Shown one piece after another: positions 22,971 to 33,057 of a stretch of DNA of 51,524 nt. The notes under the pieces are model-generated. The model was not told the origin of the DNA, ran no database searches, and was given only the letters and a program-made list of their open reading frames with translations. The DNA is from Collybiopsis luxurians FD-317 M1 (Eukaryota; Basidiomycota; Agaricomycetes; Agaricales; Omphalotaceae): positions 1 through 51,524 of the forward strand of contig KN834889.1 of NCBI GenBank assembly GCA_000827265.1, in the 5' to 3' direction. Each line of letters begins with the position of its first letter. The first letter of the stretch is position 1. The position numbers and the translations under genes were made by a program.

Positions 22971-24211
22971 TGTCAGTCCCAGGGAATCCTACAGGAGCCA
23001 AAAGAGTCTTGAGGAAGAATTGCGAGTCGAAAGTGAAGGGAGTCTATGAGGAAGATTGTCAATTTTTGACATCTCGGAAGCTCATGAAAATCTGTCTCAC
23101 CGAATCAAATGGTGCATCAGCAAGGGTGGGATCAACATGGTCAGCCCTCGCAACTGGAGATGATTCTTCAGATGACCAGGAAATGGCAAGCAATCATAAA
23201 ATGAGACCAAACCTGTGTGCTGGAAGGGAAGTCAGGATAAAAAATGGGTGGGAATTAGATCAAGTTGGTTACTAACTGATATCAATAATGACACAACATC
23301 CTCACTGTCAAGGTTTGCCTGAGCACAACTAGGACATTAATTACTGTATTAATAGGCGGAGATATAAAGAATGTACCACATCCTCAAATCGAGCAAGGAT
23401 AGTGGAGACCGAGTCCTGAGGTTCTGGAATCAATCTGTCAATTGCAGGTGCTGTAGTATTTTGTCGTCCAGCAAGAAATTCCAATTGAGGTGTGCCCTAA
23501 AAGGTTAATAAGAAAAAAGTGCATTTATCAATACAGACAAGTGCACAGGGCAGAGACCAACCGCCACAGCAGCACCGAATTGAATCATATCGCTGGCAGA
23601 GATGGTGGGATATTTCCCAGAAGCGAGGAAAGGAGCAAGATCATTGATGCTGTCAGAGATACCCAAGTTGGTGGCATAATTAGATTCGACGTCCGGGAAG
23701 ATCAGCATACTGCCGTCTGCACCCCCTCTGCTTTTGAGAAAAGGTTAGTATGCAAGCTGAGTTACACACCTTGAACTTACACAGAAGGGCCCAGGGACTG
23801 GGAGAAAGCAATGGCATCATCTAGTGTAGATATCCATTGGTATGTGGATGATCAACCTTACAAATTTTGCACATTCGAAAACTTAGATGAAGAACTTCAT
23901 GAGCTGCAGAAGGTAAATAGGTATTTTTTTTTCTGAGCATATTTGTCTCCCCACTAACCTGTTTCACCGCATTCATTCTCGAAGAGATTCTCAGTAAGAT
24001 CTTGAGCAAGCTAGGTCCAATCATAAGTCAGTAAGTCCCAGTCTATGAGAGATGATGTAAAAAGACAAACTGGAATGAAGTCGCAACATATTGCATTGCT
24101 CATGACTGTTCCATCAGAGCAGACCGCATCTTGTGAGGCAGGGGCTGCCTTGATTGTAGTTGCAAAACTAATGATGCGGGCAGCGAGGGGAAGAACGTTC
24201 GATGAGTACAT
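22971..24211 (-). pseudogene. Class II fungal heme peroxidase, truncated and mutated
   Basis: This is a secreted heme peroxidase of the fungal class II (CAZy AA2) family, which uses H2O2 to oxidise phenolic or lignin-related substrates. Ten minus-strand exons can be read, separated by nine introns of 50-60 nt. The start is MYSSNVLPLAARIIS, a signal-peptide-like segment, followed by the Cys-rich mature N-terminus. The distal region reads AHEVLHLSF, with the next His codon split by an intron, then DAIAFSQSLGPS. The calcium-site region [34 protein letters not shown] and the proximal-His motif SLLISHTVARADHVD follow. Three defects are visible. The distal Arg is His (CAT where CGT is expected). 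The donor of the intron inside the distal-His codon is GA, not GT (23,875-23,876). The gene stops after VGFPGTD, so about the last 100 residues are absent. No manganese-site or exposed-Trp assignment is attempted. Confidence 0.75.
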
Positions 24212-24302
24212 CTTTTGTCAACTTGGGATGCCAGTCAAGTGAATCAAGGAGAGTCTGAGTAACAAGAACTTGAGTATCTTGATCCCAGCTGGTCTAGTGG
24301 AA

Positions 24303-24310
24303 TATTTATA
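24303..24310 (-). promoter_or_regulatory. TATA box of the peroxidase gene
   Basis: TATAAATA on the minus strand lies about 95 bases upstream of the peroxidase ATG at 24,211. It is inside a short AT-rich patch in otherwise mixed sequence. The position suits a fungal core promoter. Confidence 0.5.
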
Positions 24311-24319
24311 TCCGCTAGC

Positions 24320-25775
24320 TATCCTATGGGAGCATGGTTGCCTCAAACAAACATGGACCCGAACCAGAGTACTGATGCTGTTGAATGGCCTTCTGCAAAG
24401 TTATCTTTGCTTGTTAGCCAACATTGAACTACATTGAAATTTTCACAAAAACAGCGTGGTACCGTAACGCAACCTTACCTTGGCAGATTCGGGGCTGGAA
24501 TAAAGAGATTAAAGTCAATTCGTGCTCAGTTATCTGGACTAGACTGCATGAGATAGCACTTGAGCCAAGTAATAATGAAAAAGACTATCCATAGGCCATC
24601 AAAACCTATTTCTAGTGCCGGTGTAGGTGAGGTTCTGGGACAGAAAGTGTGAGCTATTTTTAAATCGAAAGCCACATTCCTGAGAGAAATTGAGAATTTC
24701 TATGATGGATATCTGAACATCAAGATGGGAGAGGCATCCATGTGGATCGCGTCAATGAAGAGCAGGAGTAAAATCAACTCAAAAATCCACAGTAGCGGTA
24801 CTAGGAAGAGGTCTTGAAAGGGAATGGAAGATTGTTCGATTACTCACCTTTGGGTTATTTGGTAAATACAGGAAATATGATTGGACTCATAGCGAGATCT
24901 TCCTGCCCAAATAAGCGGCTCGCAAAAGAAACAAGTGGGAAGGTGGGGACAAACATTATTGGTTCCAGGTCCGTATGCCTAAATGCCAAGTTTCAACTAG
25001 TTCAATTCACAGAACACTATCAACTGGAGCAAGGAACCAGAATTAGGGCCCTAGAGGGAATCCAGGTAGTCAATGAATGCCTGCAAGTAACAAATAACAG
25101 TTCCATGAAGCTGAAAGAAACTTGAGAACATGTGGAATGTAACCTGGCAGTCGGAAGCAAGAGGTAGGCAAACTAGCACTACCCTGATGAGAATAAAGTG
25201 TATGGAGCCACCTGCAAGGCAGGGAATAAATGAATTGACAGTGGAAGTTGTTTAGTGGATATGACCATCATGAGTTCAGCATTTTGTTGAGGAAATAAGT
25301 AGGAATGGAATCAAAACAAGAGCAAGAGGGATGGGAAAGTAATTTGTGCAATGTTCCCATGGCCAATAAGGCAATAAGGCAGATAGTTAGTATTCATGAA
25401 GGCAGTGTTAGGAGGCTGTGAGGTTTCGAACAAGAATTCCCAGATCTGATGAATCCCAAGAGAACACGGACTAGTTAACAGGTATGGAAGGAAAAAATGA
25501 AATCGGCCTCAGTGACAGAGAACACAGTGTGCAAAACTTGGCAAGTTTTTCTACTTATGGAAAATTTATGGAAAACCTATGCAGTGATGTGACATTTGGA
25601 AATTTTCAGTAAATTTCTTGACTTATTGAGCCAACTTACCAATGATGAACCATAGTTTTTCTGGATAAATTACCATATAAGTTGTAAATTTTACTGAAGA
25701 CTTCTGAAAGTCACATCGTATTGAAAGTTCTGAATAAATCTTCCATAAGTTGACAAACTTATGGTCATTTGCATG
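24320..25775. other. Unassigned region upstream of the peroxidase
   Basis: No gene is recognised. One plausible minus-strand intron (GTAAGG at about 24,477 to GCAG near 24,400) is visible, flanked by short open frames. The stretch could hold a decayed small gene. From about 25,540 the sequence becomes AT-rich, with short repeated aaatttatgg-like motifs. Confidence 0.35.
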
Positions 25776-26150
25776 CTGTGGTTTGGTTCAGTCCACGAAC
25801 CCCAGGTCCGGTTCATAAATTCACCTCGAACCTCAGGTTCAGGTCTGGGTTCAGACCTGGCTCACCAGGTTCGAACCTCTAGCAAAGCAACAATTTTTTC
25901 TTTGCATTTTCTCCTAAAAAATTACATTTATAAGCAGTTTTTTTTTCTGTATTAGTCTAAGATTACTGAAGGATGGAGTCAGAAATAGCTGCAGAATCCA
26001 CAAAATACCAGATCTGAGAGGATAATTTTATCATCATGTGACATGATGGTCACATCTTGTGCAGAGGCTGGTCAATTGTAAGAAAGAGTTGACCCACAAC
26101 CTGGTACATCACGTGATGCCACTCAAAATGAAGAAAAGCCTATCTATAAC
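25776..26150. repeat. Dispersed repeat rich in GGTTC/GAACC, copy 1
   Basis: A cluster of ggttc and gaacc motifs (for example ggttcaggtctgggttcag and caggttcgaacct) at 25,776-25,880 is followed by a T-rich tract and tgtattagtctaagattact. The same order appears at 40,936-41,300, so this is a dispersed element, probably a non-autonomous DNA transposon with self-complementary ends. It has no coding capacity. Boundaries are approximate. Confidence 0.5.
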
Positions 26151-26650
26151 TCGACGCTTTTGAAAATCAAAAATTGGGCTCAGAGGATCTTTGCGGAGGG
26201 GCTTTCCCAAGAGTTCCTCAGAGCCATATTTTTACTTTTTGGATTTTTGAAAGCAGAGATAGGTTTTCTTTATTTCAGTGGCATTATGTGATGCACCGGT
26301 GATACGACTGTGGTCATACCATAACTTTTTGAGCCTTTAGCTCCTCATCAAGAGACAACTACAAGTCTATAAATTGTTATTATACAAACTCACTATATAA
26401 AAAGTCTAACAGTGTAGTGGCGACAGCAGCATCAATGTTCAATACAAACCATCACAGCATCTCGCAGGGCTATGCAGTCAGGTCTGGACAGGTCTGGAAC
26501 TTGTGGCTGAGCATCAGAAAGTGGAGTAACAGGGTTGATGGGAACCAGAGTATTGATTCTGATGGTGATTACTATGGCAATATCAAGCTGTGCAGTGGTG
26601 CCATTTTGAGCTAGGGGAAGAGGCAAGCTTCAGATGCCCCCCTCTATTGC
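26151..26650. other. Unassigned region
   Basis: No conserved frame or repeat boundary is recognised. A long open frame at 26,417-26,614 lacks any family signature. Confidence 0.3.
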
Positions 26651-26659
26651 TAGGTAATA

Positions 26660-27600
26660 CACTAGCACTGGAATTAGTCTATAGCTTCAGTGTACTAGCT
26701 TGTGTTTTGGTGTTTTATTTAGGTATTACTTTCTGTGTTTGTGTTGTGTTTGGATTGCTGTTTAAACCTGTCAATTGGATTTACCACTACTACTACTACA
26801 AACAACCCCCCTTTTGTTTTTACTTAGTAAATATTGACTACAGTTCCCCTTGAACTTAGTGTGTTGAGTGTCTGGTGTTTGGTTTCGCTGTCACCTTAGC
26901 TCACTGCACATCACTGGGTTGCAGGTCAACTCTATCTTAGGCAGCACTGAGACCATGACCCAGCCCAACCCAGGCTGACCCCACTCTCAGACTTGGGTCT
27001 GGGTCAGAATTTTTCAGACCTGGACCCAGCCTAATCTGGCCTGACTCAACTGTCCCCAACACTACAGCTATATAATAAAATACAATACTACAGTATATAA
27101 GAAGCAGTACAAGAGTAGGATATATAGAGTAAAGTAAGTAGAAGGACAGATGAAAGTATATTTTATTATTTCCCATTCATATTTTGAAGCCTCAGGGCAC
27201 CTCGAAGATCTCCAGGGCAGCCTTAGGGATCCTCTGGGATTCTCAGGGTGCACAGGATTAGGGGGGTGTTCTCTGGTAGTATATAGCCCATGAGCCCTGA
27301 GAAGCCTTAAACTGCTTGAGGACAGCCCATGTGTGCCTAGGCTATAGGGCATTTTTCCTTATGTAAAATGCCAAGTTTTTGTGGCAGTGGTTTTGATGTG
27401 ATGGGTGGGTGCAGTGAAAATGAAAACAAGCACCATAACACCCAAGCAGTTAAAGTTTAAAAGGGGGTTGGAGTAGTAGTAGTGTAGTCAGAGTGCACAA
27501 ATTTAAGTTCAATCAAAATCCAAATGACAATGTCAGAACCAAAGTACCAAGTTCAAACACAAAACACAAAACAGAACACAGAACACCACTCTTTGGATTT
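26660..27600. repeat. Possible long inverted-repeat element with nested short repeats
   Basis: The left arm (about 26,690-26,830, ending actactactactac then ccccccttttg) resembles the complement of the right arm (about 27,440-27,600, which reads aaaagggggttggagtagta). Both arms have a run of tgtgtt-type words outside the poly-ACT. Between them lie a GGGTC-rich foldback (26,940-27,060) and a second repeat (27,180-27,360). The right end of that second repeat, agggcatttttccttatg, resembles the ends of the MITE at 41,482/47,413. The outer boundaries and any target duplication are unclear. Confidence 0.35.
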
Positions 27601-27609
27601 TAACTCTGC

Positions 27610-29390
27610 AATGAAGTTCTAGACTGATTCTAAACCAGATTTGTAAGACAACTGATTCCAAAGTGAGTACACATAAGACTGTAAACAGTAAGTACAGGAA
27701 TTAGGTACAAGAATGAAAAGAACATGTACCCTCAGAATGGGGATACAGTTCTGAGGGTAAGGAGTACTTGATACATAGGTATAAGTAGTGCAACCTGGAA
27801 TAAAGAAAGATACAGGGAAATAGAAAAGGAGGAAGTAAGCCCCGAGAGGAGCTGCATAAATGGAAGCAAAAGGGAAACTAGATACATACAACAATAATCC
27901 AACAGACTCAGGACACCAATGTGAACATGTGAAGGTCATGTACAATCCTCTGAGCTAACAAAATTGAATGCCCCATCAGAGCCTGACTTTCCTTCCCATT
28001 TCCTGTCTATTTACATACTAAAATCCCTTGATCATATAAGACCTCAAAACTGATCTCTGTAACTATATAACCTTTTCTACCTGGGTCTCCTTCACAAATT
28101 ATGATTTGTATTGCCAAATTTGGCCATCTTGCCTTGTTAAATAGCCAAATTAATGACAGCTAAAATGCCATTTTACAATGACAGTTCTGAACCTGGTAAA
28201 ATGGATAATTAGCCCAGATGAATATACTTGTCTGATATTGTCTTGGCCATTCTCAGGCAGATACAAATTCAGTGCAAAGTGGCCCATACATGTAAGTTAT
28301 AATGGAGAGACATATGTTAAACTATGTAAGCACAAAATCCTCAGAAGCACACAGAATAGTGCAAGCAACTCTATTAGTAAATATCTGTTAAACTATGTAA
28401 GTACAAAATCTGAGGAATATCTGAGTACATAGTTATACAAGCACAATGCTAAGATAACTTACCCTCAGAAGCACAAAGAATAGTGCAAACAACTGAGGGC
28501 TAGGAAAACATATTGGTGTGTTAAATACTGTCTGTAGGTAATGTAGATCTTCCACTTGAGCACCCACAAACCTGAACAAAAGCAGATGAAGAGGGAAAAT
28601 AGAGAAGTACCCTCTGTGATCATGGATATGCACAGTGAGCGGGATATTTAGTATCCAGGCAGGGCCCATATCCTCAACAATATAAATGATGTGTTAGCAT
28701 CAGGTCCTGGAAGAATGTCTCTCAGCAGTATGGGTTTTTCATTTCTAAATATAATGCAGCTTGGCACAGCAGAGTTAAGTCTTCTATTCAAAAGAGCTTA
28801 TTTGCTTTTCTTCATACACTTGACAGCTATTGCAGTAGTTTATTCTGAAATATTTTCTACAATCTATCAGTTAAAAAAATTAAAATGAACAAAATTGACC
28901 AAAAATACACCATTTTATTTTTGACAGGACATTAGCTAGGAAGGCAGGTCATCAGTTTCTGACCAGCCACACTGATGATGTGTGGCAGAATTCTGGTCCT
29001 GACTGCCCTTTCTAGGTGCACTGGTGCTCCCAGTGGAGTATAATTTTATTCCCAGTGACTATAGCTGGTGAAATACTATTTTTCCCATGACTGGCAGTAC
29101 CAGTATGTTATGAATTATTACAGCATCAGACGGTAATGGTAAAGGTCACTTTGGAGTAAAAATAACTATAAACAGTATTAGTACATTAATGAGAGTAGTA
29201 ATCTAGTATTGAAGGTAATGGAATAGATAAAGGAGAGCAGACTAGGATTACAATGTTATGCTGACAGTAGAAGAGATATGAATCATCATTTGTGTGACTT
29301 ATGAGTAGTGCTAGATATATGAAGGAAATGACCATGGAAGATACTGTAAGTAAGAACAAGACATAAATGGATAAGTTGGAATAATACAAC
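27610..29390. other. Unassigned, AT-rich, CpG-poor region
   Basis: No gene is recognised. 28,926-29,015 contains a short imperfect palindrome (ctaggaaggcaggtca against tgactgccctttctag). From about 29,260 the sequence matches the 3' flank of NLR copy B (11,340-11,400), marking the start of NLR copy D. Confidence 0.35.
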
Positions 29391-29391
29391 C

Positions 29392-29994
29392 CACCATAGA
29401 GGCAGCATCCCAGAAATTATTGAGTTTGTTTCTCATTTTCCTTACCCATGGTGAGGATGATTAGGTTAGTGTATTGACTTCAGGATTTAAATTCAGTGCT
29501 GAAAAGTCAATGAAAGAACCAGAGGTAATAAAACATGTGCCCCAATCAGGACCATGAGTAAAAGAGCTCATGTCTAATGATGCCCATTCAGTGTTAGGGA
29601 TTACCAACTGGAGAGGAGGGATAGTGAGTCAAATGTGGTACTCAGGGGGTGTCCAGAGAAGAAAAGAACCACATATCCAGCCATCATGCTGGATGGAAAC
29701 ATCTTGAAGAAGGGGATAGGATAAGAGTGACAGTGGGAATGAAAAGGATGGGAGCAAAATGACAGACAATAGCTTGGGATCATCTCAGAATGGTTGGTCA
29801 GATTGGAATAACTATGTCCTATAACAGCTTGAGTCTGTGCATCCCATATCCTCACTGTACAGTCTGACAATCCTGACACAATTCTTCTTCCATCTGGAGA
29901 GAAGGCCATTGACTGAACCCAGTTATTGTGTCCCTTTAGAGGTTTTCCCAGAGCATTTCCAGTCTCTGCATCCCATATTCTCACTGTGCAGTCC
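29392..29994 (-). pseudogene. NACHT-WD40 NLR-like protein, copy D (C-terminal stub)
   Basis: Only the 3' end of a fourth NLR paralogue remains. It has two WD40 units (DCTVRIWDAETGNALGKP, then NWVQSMAFSPDGRRIVSG), the post-WD40 tail homologous to copies A and B, and the terminal splice donor (GTGGGT at about 29,392). A frameshift near 29,640 separates the WD40 part from the tail. On its 5' side the WD40 frame is cut inside a repeat, at ctcactgtgcagtc, by the LTR of copia element 1. The NACHT half is not present anywhere to the right before copy C, which has its own 3' end, so it was deleted. Confidence 0.8.
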
Positions 29995-30345
29995 AGATCA
30001 AAGGAAAGAAAAAGTGCCACTAGATTGTTTGTGTATGAGTAGGTGGCTTTATATACAGGTACATAGTGTTATATGTAGTAGACCACTGGCTAGATAAAAT
30101 ACAGATGAGAACATGTAACTAAGTATCATGGGAAATAGTACACAAGAGTGGGTATATGTGATAGGAACCATGAGAACTGAGATGGGATGGTGAGACAAGA
30201 TAGAAGTACACTACAACTAAAGAGAACAGTGTGAGATGGCAAGGGAACATCGATATAAGTATAGTACAACTACAAGAAAGTGTTCCAGAGATAGATATAT
30301 CCAATTGTACCTTGTGAATACCTAATTATAATCTAACACTCCCCT

Positions 30346-31817
30346 TCAAACCTTTGCAAGTCCCATGAACAAAGTGAAGTGTTTGGCCTTCATCGAGGGC
30401 AAGGCTTTGGTGAGGATGTCTGCCATCATATCCTTGGTAGGACAATATGTTAAATGTATTTTATCTTCTTCCATGAATCTGAGTGATTTCCTCAACTGTG
30501 GTTGGGATTTGGTCTTTTGTAAGATGGCAATGAAGGTCAAATAGAATAGTAAGGGGGTTGATATCAGAAAATCCATATTGGGAGAGAATAGCATCAATGT
30601 ACAATTGCTGTGATAAATGAATGGATTTTGAATGGAGAGATCTGTGAATCTCTATCCCAAGTAGTCAATCTCCTGAATTGACACACCATTAGGCTGGATC
30701 TATAGCCAATGACTTTCCCAGTTTCATCCTTTTTGGTTCTAAAAACCCATTTGGATGTGAGAATGTTTGCATTGTCAGGTAGAATGACAATGTCAGAAGT
30801 TCCCTTCTGCTGGAGTATAGAAATTTCTTCCTTCATAGCTTCCAACCATTTGGGCCAATCTGGATGTTGCATGGCTTCTGCAACTGATAAAGGATCAAAC
30901 TCTATTTCTGATGTTACCTGTGCAAGGGATGCTGTCAAATAACCAAGTTCCCTGTTTTCCTCAACATTTCCTTTAATAATTTCCCTGGCCTTCTGGGTAG
31001 GTCTTCTGGTTCATCTACCAGTATCCTCCTCAGGTGGAATGGGCTCTGCAATTTCTTTTAGAACTGGGATAACAGGTTATTCCAACTTGGTGACTGATGT
31101 TTCCAAATCTCCTAAATTTCCATCCTCCCCTTCAACAAGTTGGATCTGCCTGTCAGAGAATACCACATTTCATTCAGCTGTTACTGTTTTCCTTTCTGGC
31201 CAATAGATATAGTCTCCTTATAGCTCTGTGTCAATACCTATCCATTGTCCTTCATGTGCCTAGTATGCAGTGAATTCATTGCTAAGAAATTCTCCTCCTC
31301 AATCAGAGTGAAGAATTTTAACAGTTGCACTGTATCGAGTTTGGAGACTGCTCTGAAGGATAACATACTGAGTAAATGATTCATCCTTGCTTTTAAGCAA
31401 GGGCTCCTTCAGCCATATGGTGGCTTCATCCCCAATAGTAAGTGCATAAGTGCAGTGATTTAGGGTACAAACAGAAGCTGGTCCCCAAACATCCATATGG
31501 AAAATATTGCCAAAATTTTCTACACAGGGGAATGATCTGATTTTGGCAATACAAAATCTTGTAGCTTTGACTAGCAAACAAGCACAGCATTCCACTTCAT
31601 CCATCTGTTTGGGATTCAGTTTGATCCCACAAACCTGGTTTTTCTGAAACATTTGCTTCACATAAGCATAGTTCTGATGTCCAGAAATACAATGGGCTTC
31701 ATAAAGTGAAACCTGTCTATCAGCTTTGGTTACATGTCTCATTACTTCAGCATGTATTGTTGATATCAATGCCTGTGGGGTTAATCTTGTATCTGTTTTC
31801 CTTGATACAACAATCAA
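30346..31817 (-). pseudogene. copia polyprotein remnants: integrase, RT, RNase H tail (element 1)
   Basis: Separate fragments survive. The integrase part (31,299-31,817) has the zinc-binding HHCC region (EAHCISGHQNYAYV, then CCACLLVKATRF) and the first catalytic Asp in FHMDVWGPA. The N-terminal RT part (30,594-30,938) reads HPDWPKWLEAMKEEI and NILTSKWVFRTKKDE. The C-terminal tail (30,346-30,597) reads YCPTKDMMADILTKALPS. Deletions have joined these parts out of frame, so no continuous polyprotein exists. Confidence 0.75.
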
Positions 31818-32248
31818 GGCATTGATTGTTGGTAGAAAAATTTTCAGGATAGAAGCAATAATGGTGTTAAGAAAATATTGTCAGTTATATCAATACTTCT
31901 CTTGGCAAGGCTGTGCTGAATTTCTATCATAGTGTCAAGATGAGTGTTAAGCTCTGCAGGGTTATAACATATGAGAGAATGGAGTTATTGTTGCAAATGG
32001 GATTCAGCAAGTGCATTCTTGGAATCATAATCTTCCAGCAAATTTTTCCACGGTGATTGGGTGGAAGTGTGATGTTTATACCTTCAGAAAATTCCATCTG
32101 ATAGCCTACCAATAATGGCATTTAGTAAATCACCATCTTTTTCTTTGTCTTTGTCTGTTGGTTTCCTATCTTCTGTGTCTAAGCTGACCCCATAAGGGTT
32201 CCATGTCAGATAATCTCCATATTTAATGGATTTGGTGGCTAGTTCCAC

Positions 32249-32905
32249 TCAGGTTTTCCATGTATCCCAGTTGGATCCATGAGCTTTAAGGAATGTTACC
32301 TCATTGAATGCCTTTATGGCTTTGGACATATTGTTGTCACTTTCTGAGTCTGAGTCTAAATCAGAAGTGTCACCATCAGATGGATCAGGTTCTGGTTCCA
32401 GCTCTGGTGGGGTAGGAGATCTGCATGGTGGATTTAGAACTGGGGTAGGAACTGGTGGAGGCAAAGGTGGATTTGATCCTGGAAGTGGAAATTCTGGATC
32501 TGGATCTGGTTTCGGAGTTTTAGGTGGTTCTGATAATGGAGATGAGTGTGGAACTTGGGACAATGAAGATACTTCCTGGGTAGATATATGATGAATATGA
32601 CTTCTAATAATTTCTTTGTGTCTTTTCTTGACAAGTTGTCCTCACTCTGGGAGAGGTCTGGTGTGTGTTACATCATACCTATTTGGACAAGAGAGTGTTT
32701 TGCAGCTATAATATTGTTGAGTTGAGTGCCAGACAAAATCCTTTAAATCATCTCTAATATCAAAAATATGCTGTGCTAAGGCACAAGCTGCTTCTGGATC
32801 TGTGGCTTGAGGAGGTGATGGTTGTCTCTGTGGGGTACTTCTACCTGATGGTGTTTTAATGCCAGATTGGTTTTGTGAAGCTGGCAAGTTAATCTTTGGT
32901 GGCAT
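32249..32905 (-). pseudogene. copia gag N-terminal remnant (element 1)
   Basis: The frame starts MPPKINLPASQNQSG at 32,905, shortly downstream of the primer-binding site. A shift of frame occurs near 32,640. The continuation (32,249-32,563) is Pro/Glu/Asp-rich and then reads KAIFNEV-like gag sequence with THGSNWDTWK-type residues. Such acidic proline-rich leaders precede the capsid domain in fungal copia elements. The zinc knuckle is missing in this copy. Confidence 0.55.
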
Positions 32906-32957
32906 GAATAATTTATAGTTACCACTGTGATACTCCCTTCTGTGGTTAGCACTTTAG

Positions 32958-32973
32958 GCAGGGCCCATAACCT
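32958..32973 (-). other. Primer-binding site of element 1 (half-tRNA-iMet type)
   Basis: On the minus strand this reads AGGTTATGGGCCCTGC, immediately inside the residual 5' LTR end. It is complementary to the anticodon stem-loop (GCAGGGCUCAUAACC) of initiator-Met tRNA with one G-U wobble, and not to the tRNA 3' end. This is the internal, half-tRNA priming mode known for Drosophila copia and for Ty5. Confidence 0.7.
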
Positions 32974-33057
32974 ATAGAGGTTATGGACACTCATTTTGTG
33001 ATTCTAAAGACAGAGCAGACAGTTAGTGACTATGTAACTTTTGGCTTTTGTTATTTG

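Larger units (their letters stand above)
29995..32992 (-). mobile_element. Ty1/copia element 1 (family II), degenerate, minus strand
   Basis: A 3' LTR occupies 29,995-30,338, its inner end marked by the complement of TGTTAGATTATAATTAGG preceded by a GAAGGGGAG polypurine tract. The internal part runs leftward: gag remnant, integrase, reverse transcriptase, RNase H tail. Compared with element 3 (48,131-51,180) it has at least two internal deletions of roughly half a kb, one in the RNase H region near 30,460 and one in the RT region near 30,680. It lacks about 48 bp at the outer end of the 3' LTR. Only about 20 bp of the 5' LTR survive, at about 32,973-32,992. It is immobile. Confidence 0.8.

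Noticed and set aside
25865..25880. GGTTCGAACC as the T-loop/B box of a tRNA gene
   Set aside because: No A box, acceptor stem or anticodon arm can be folded around it. The word belongs to a repeat with many GGTTC/GAACC copies.
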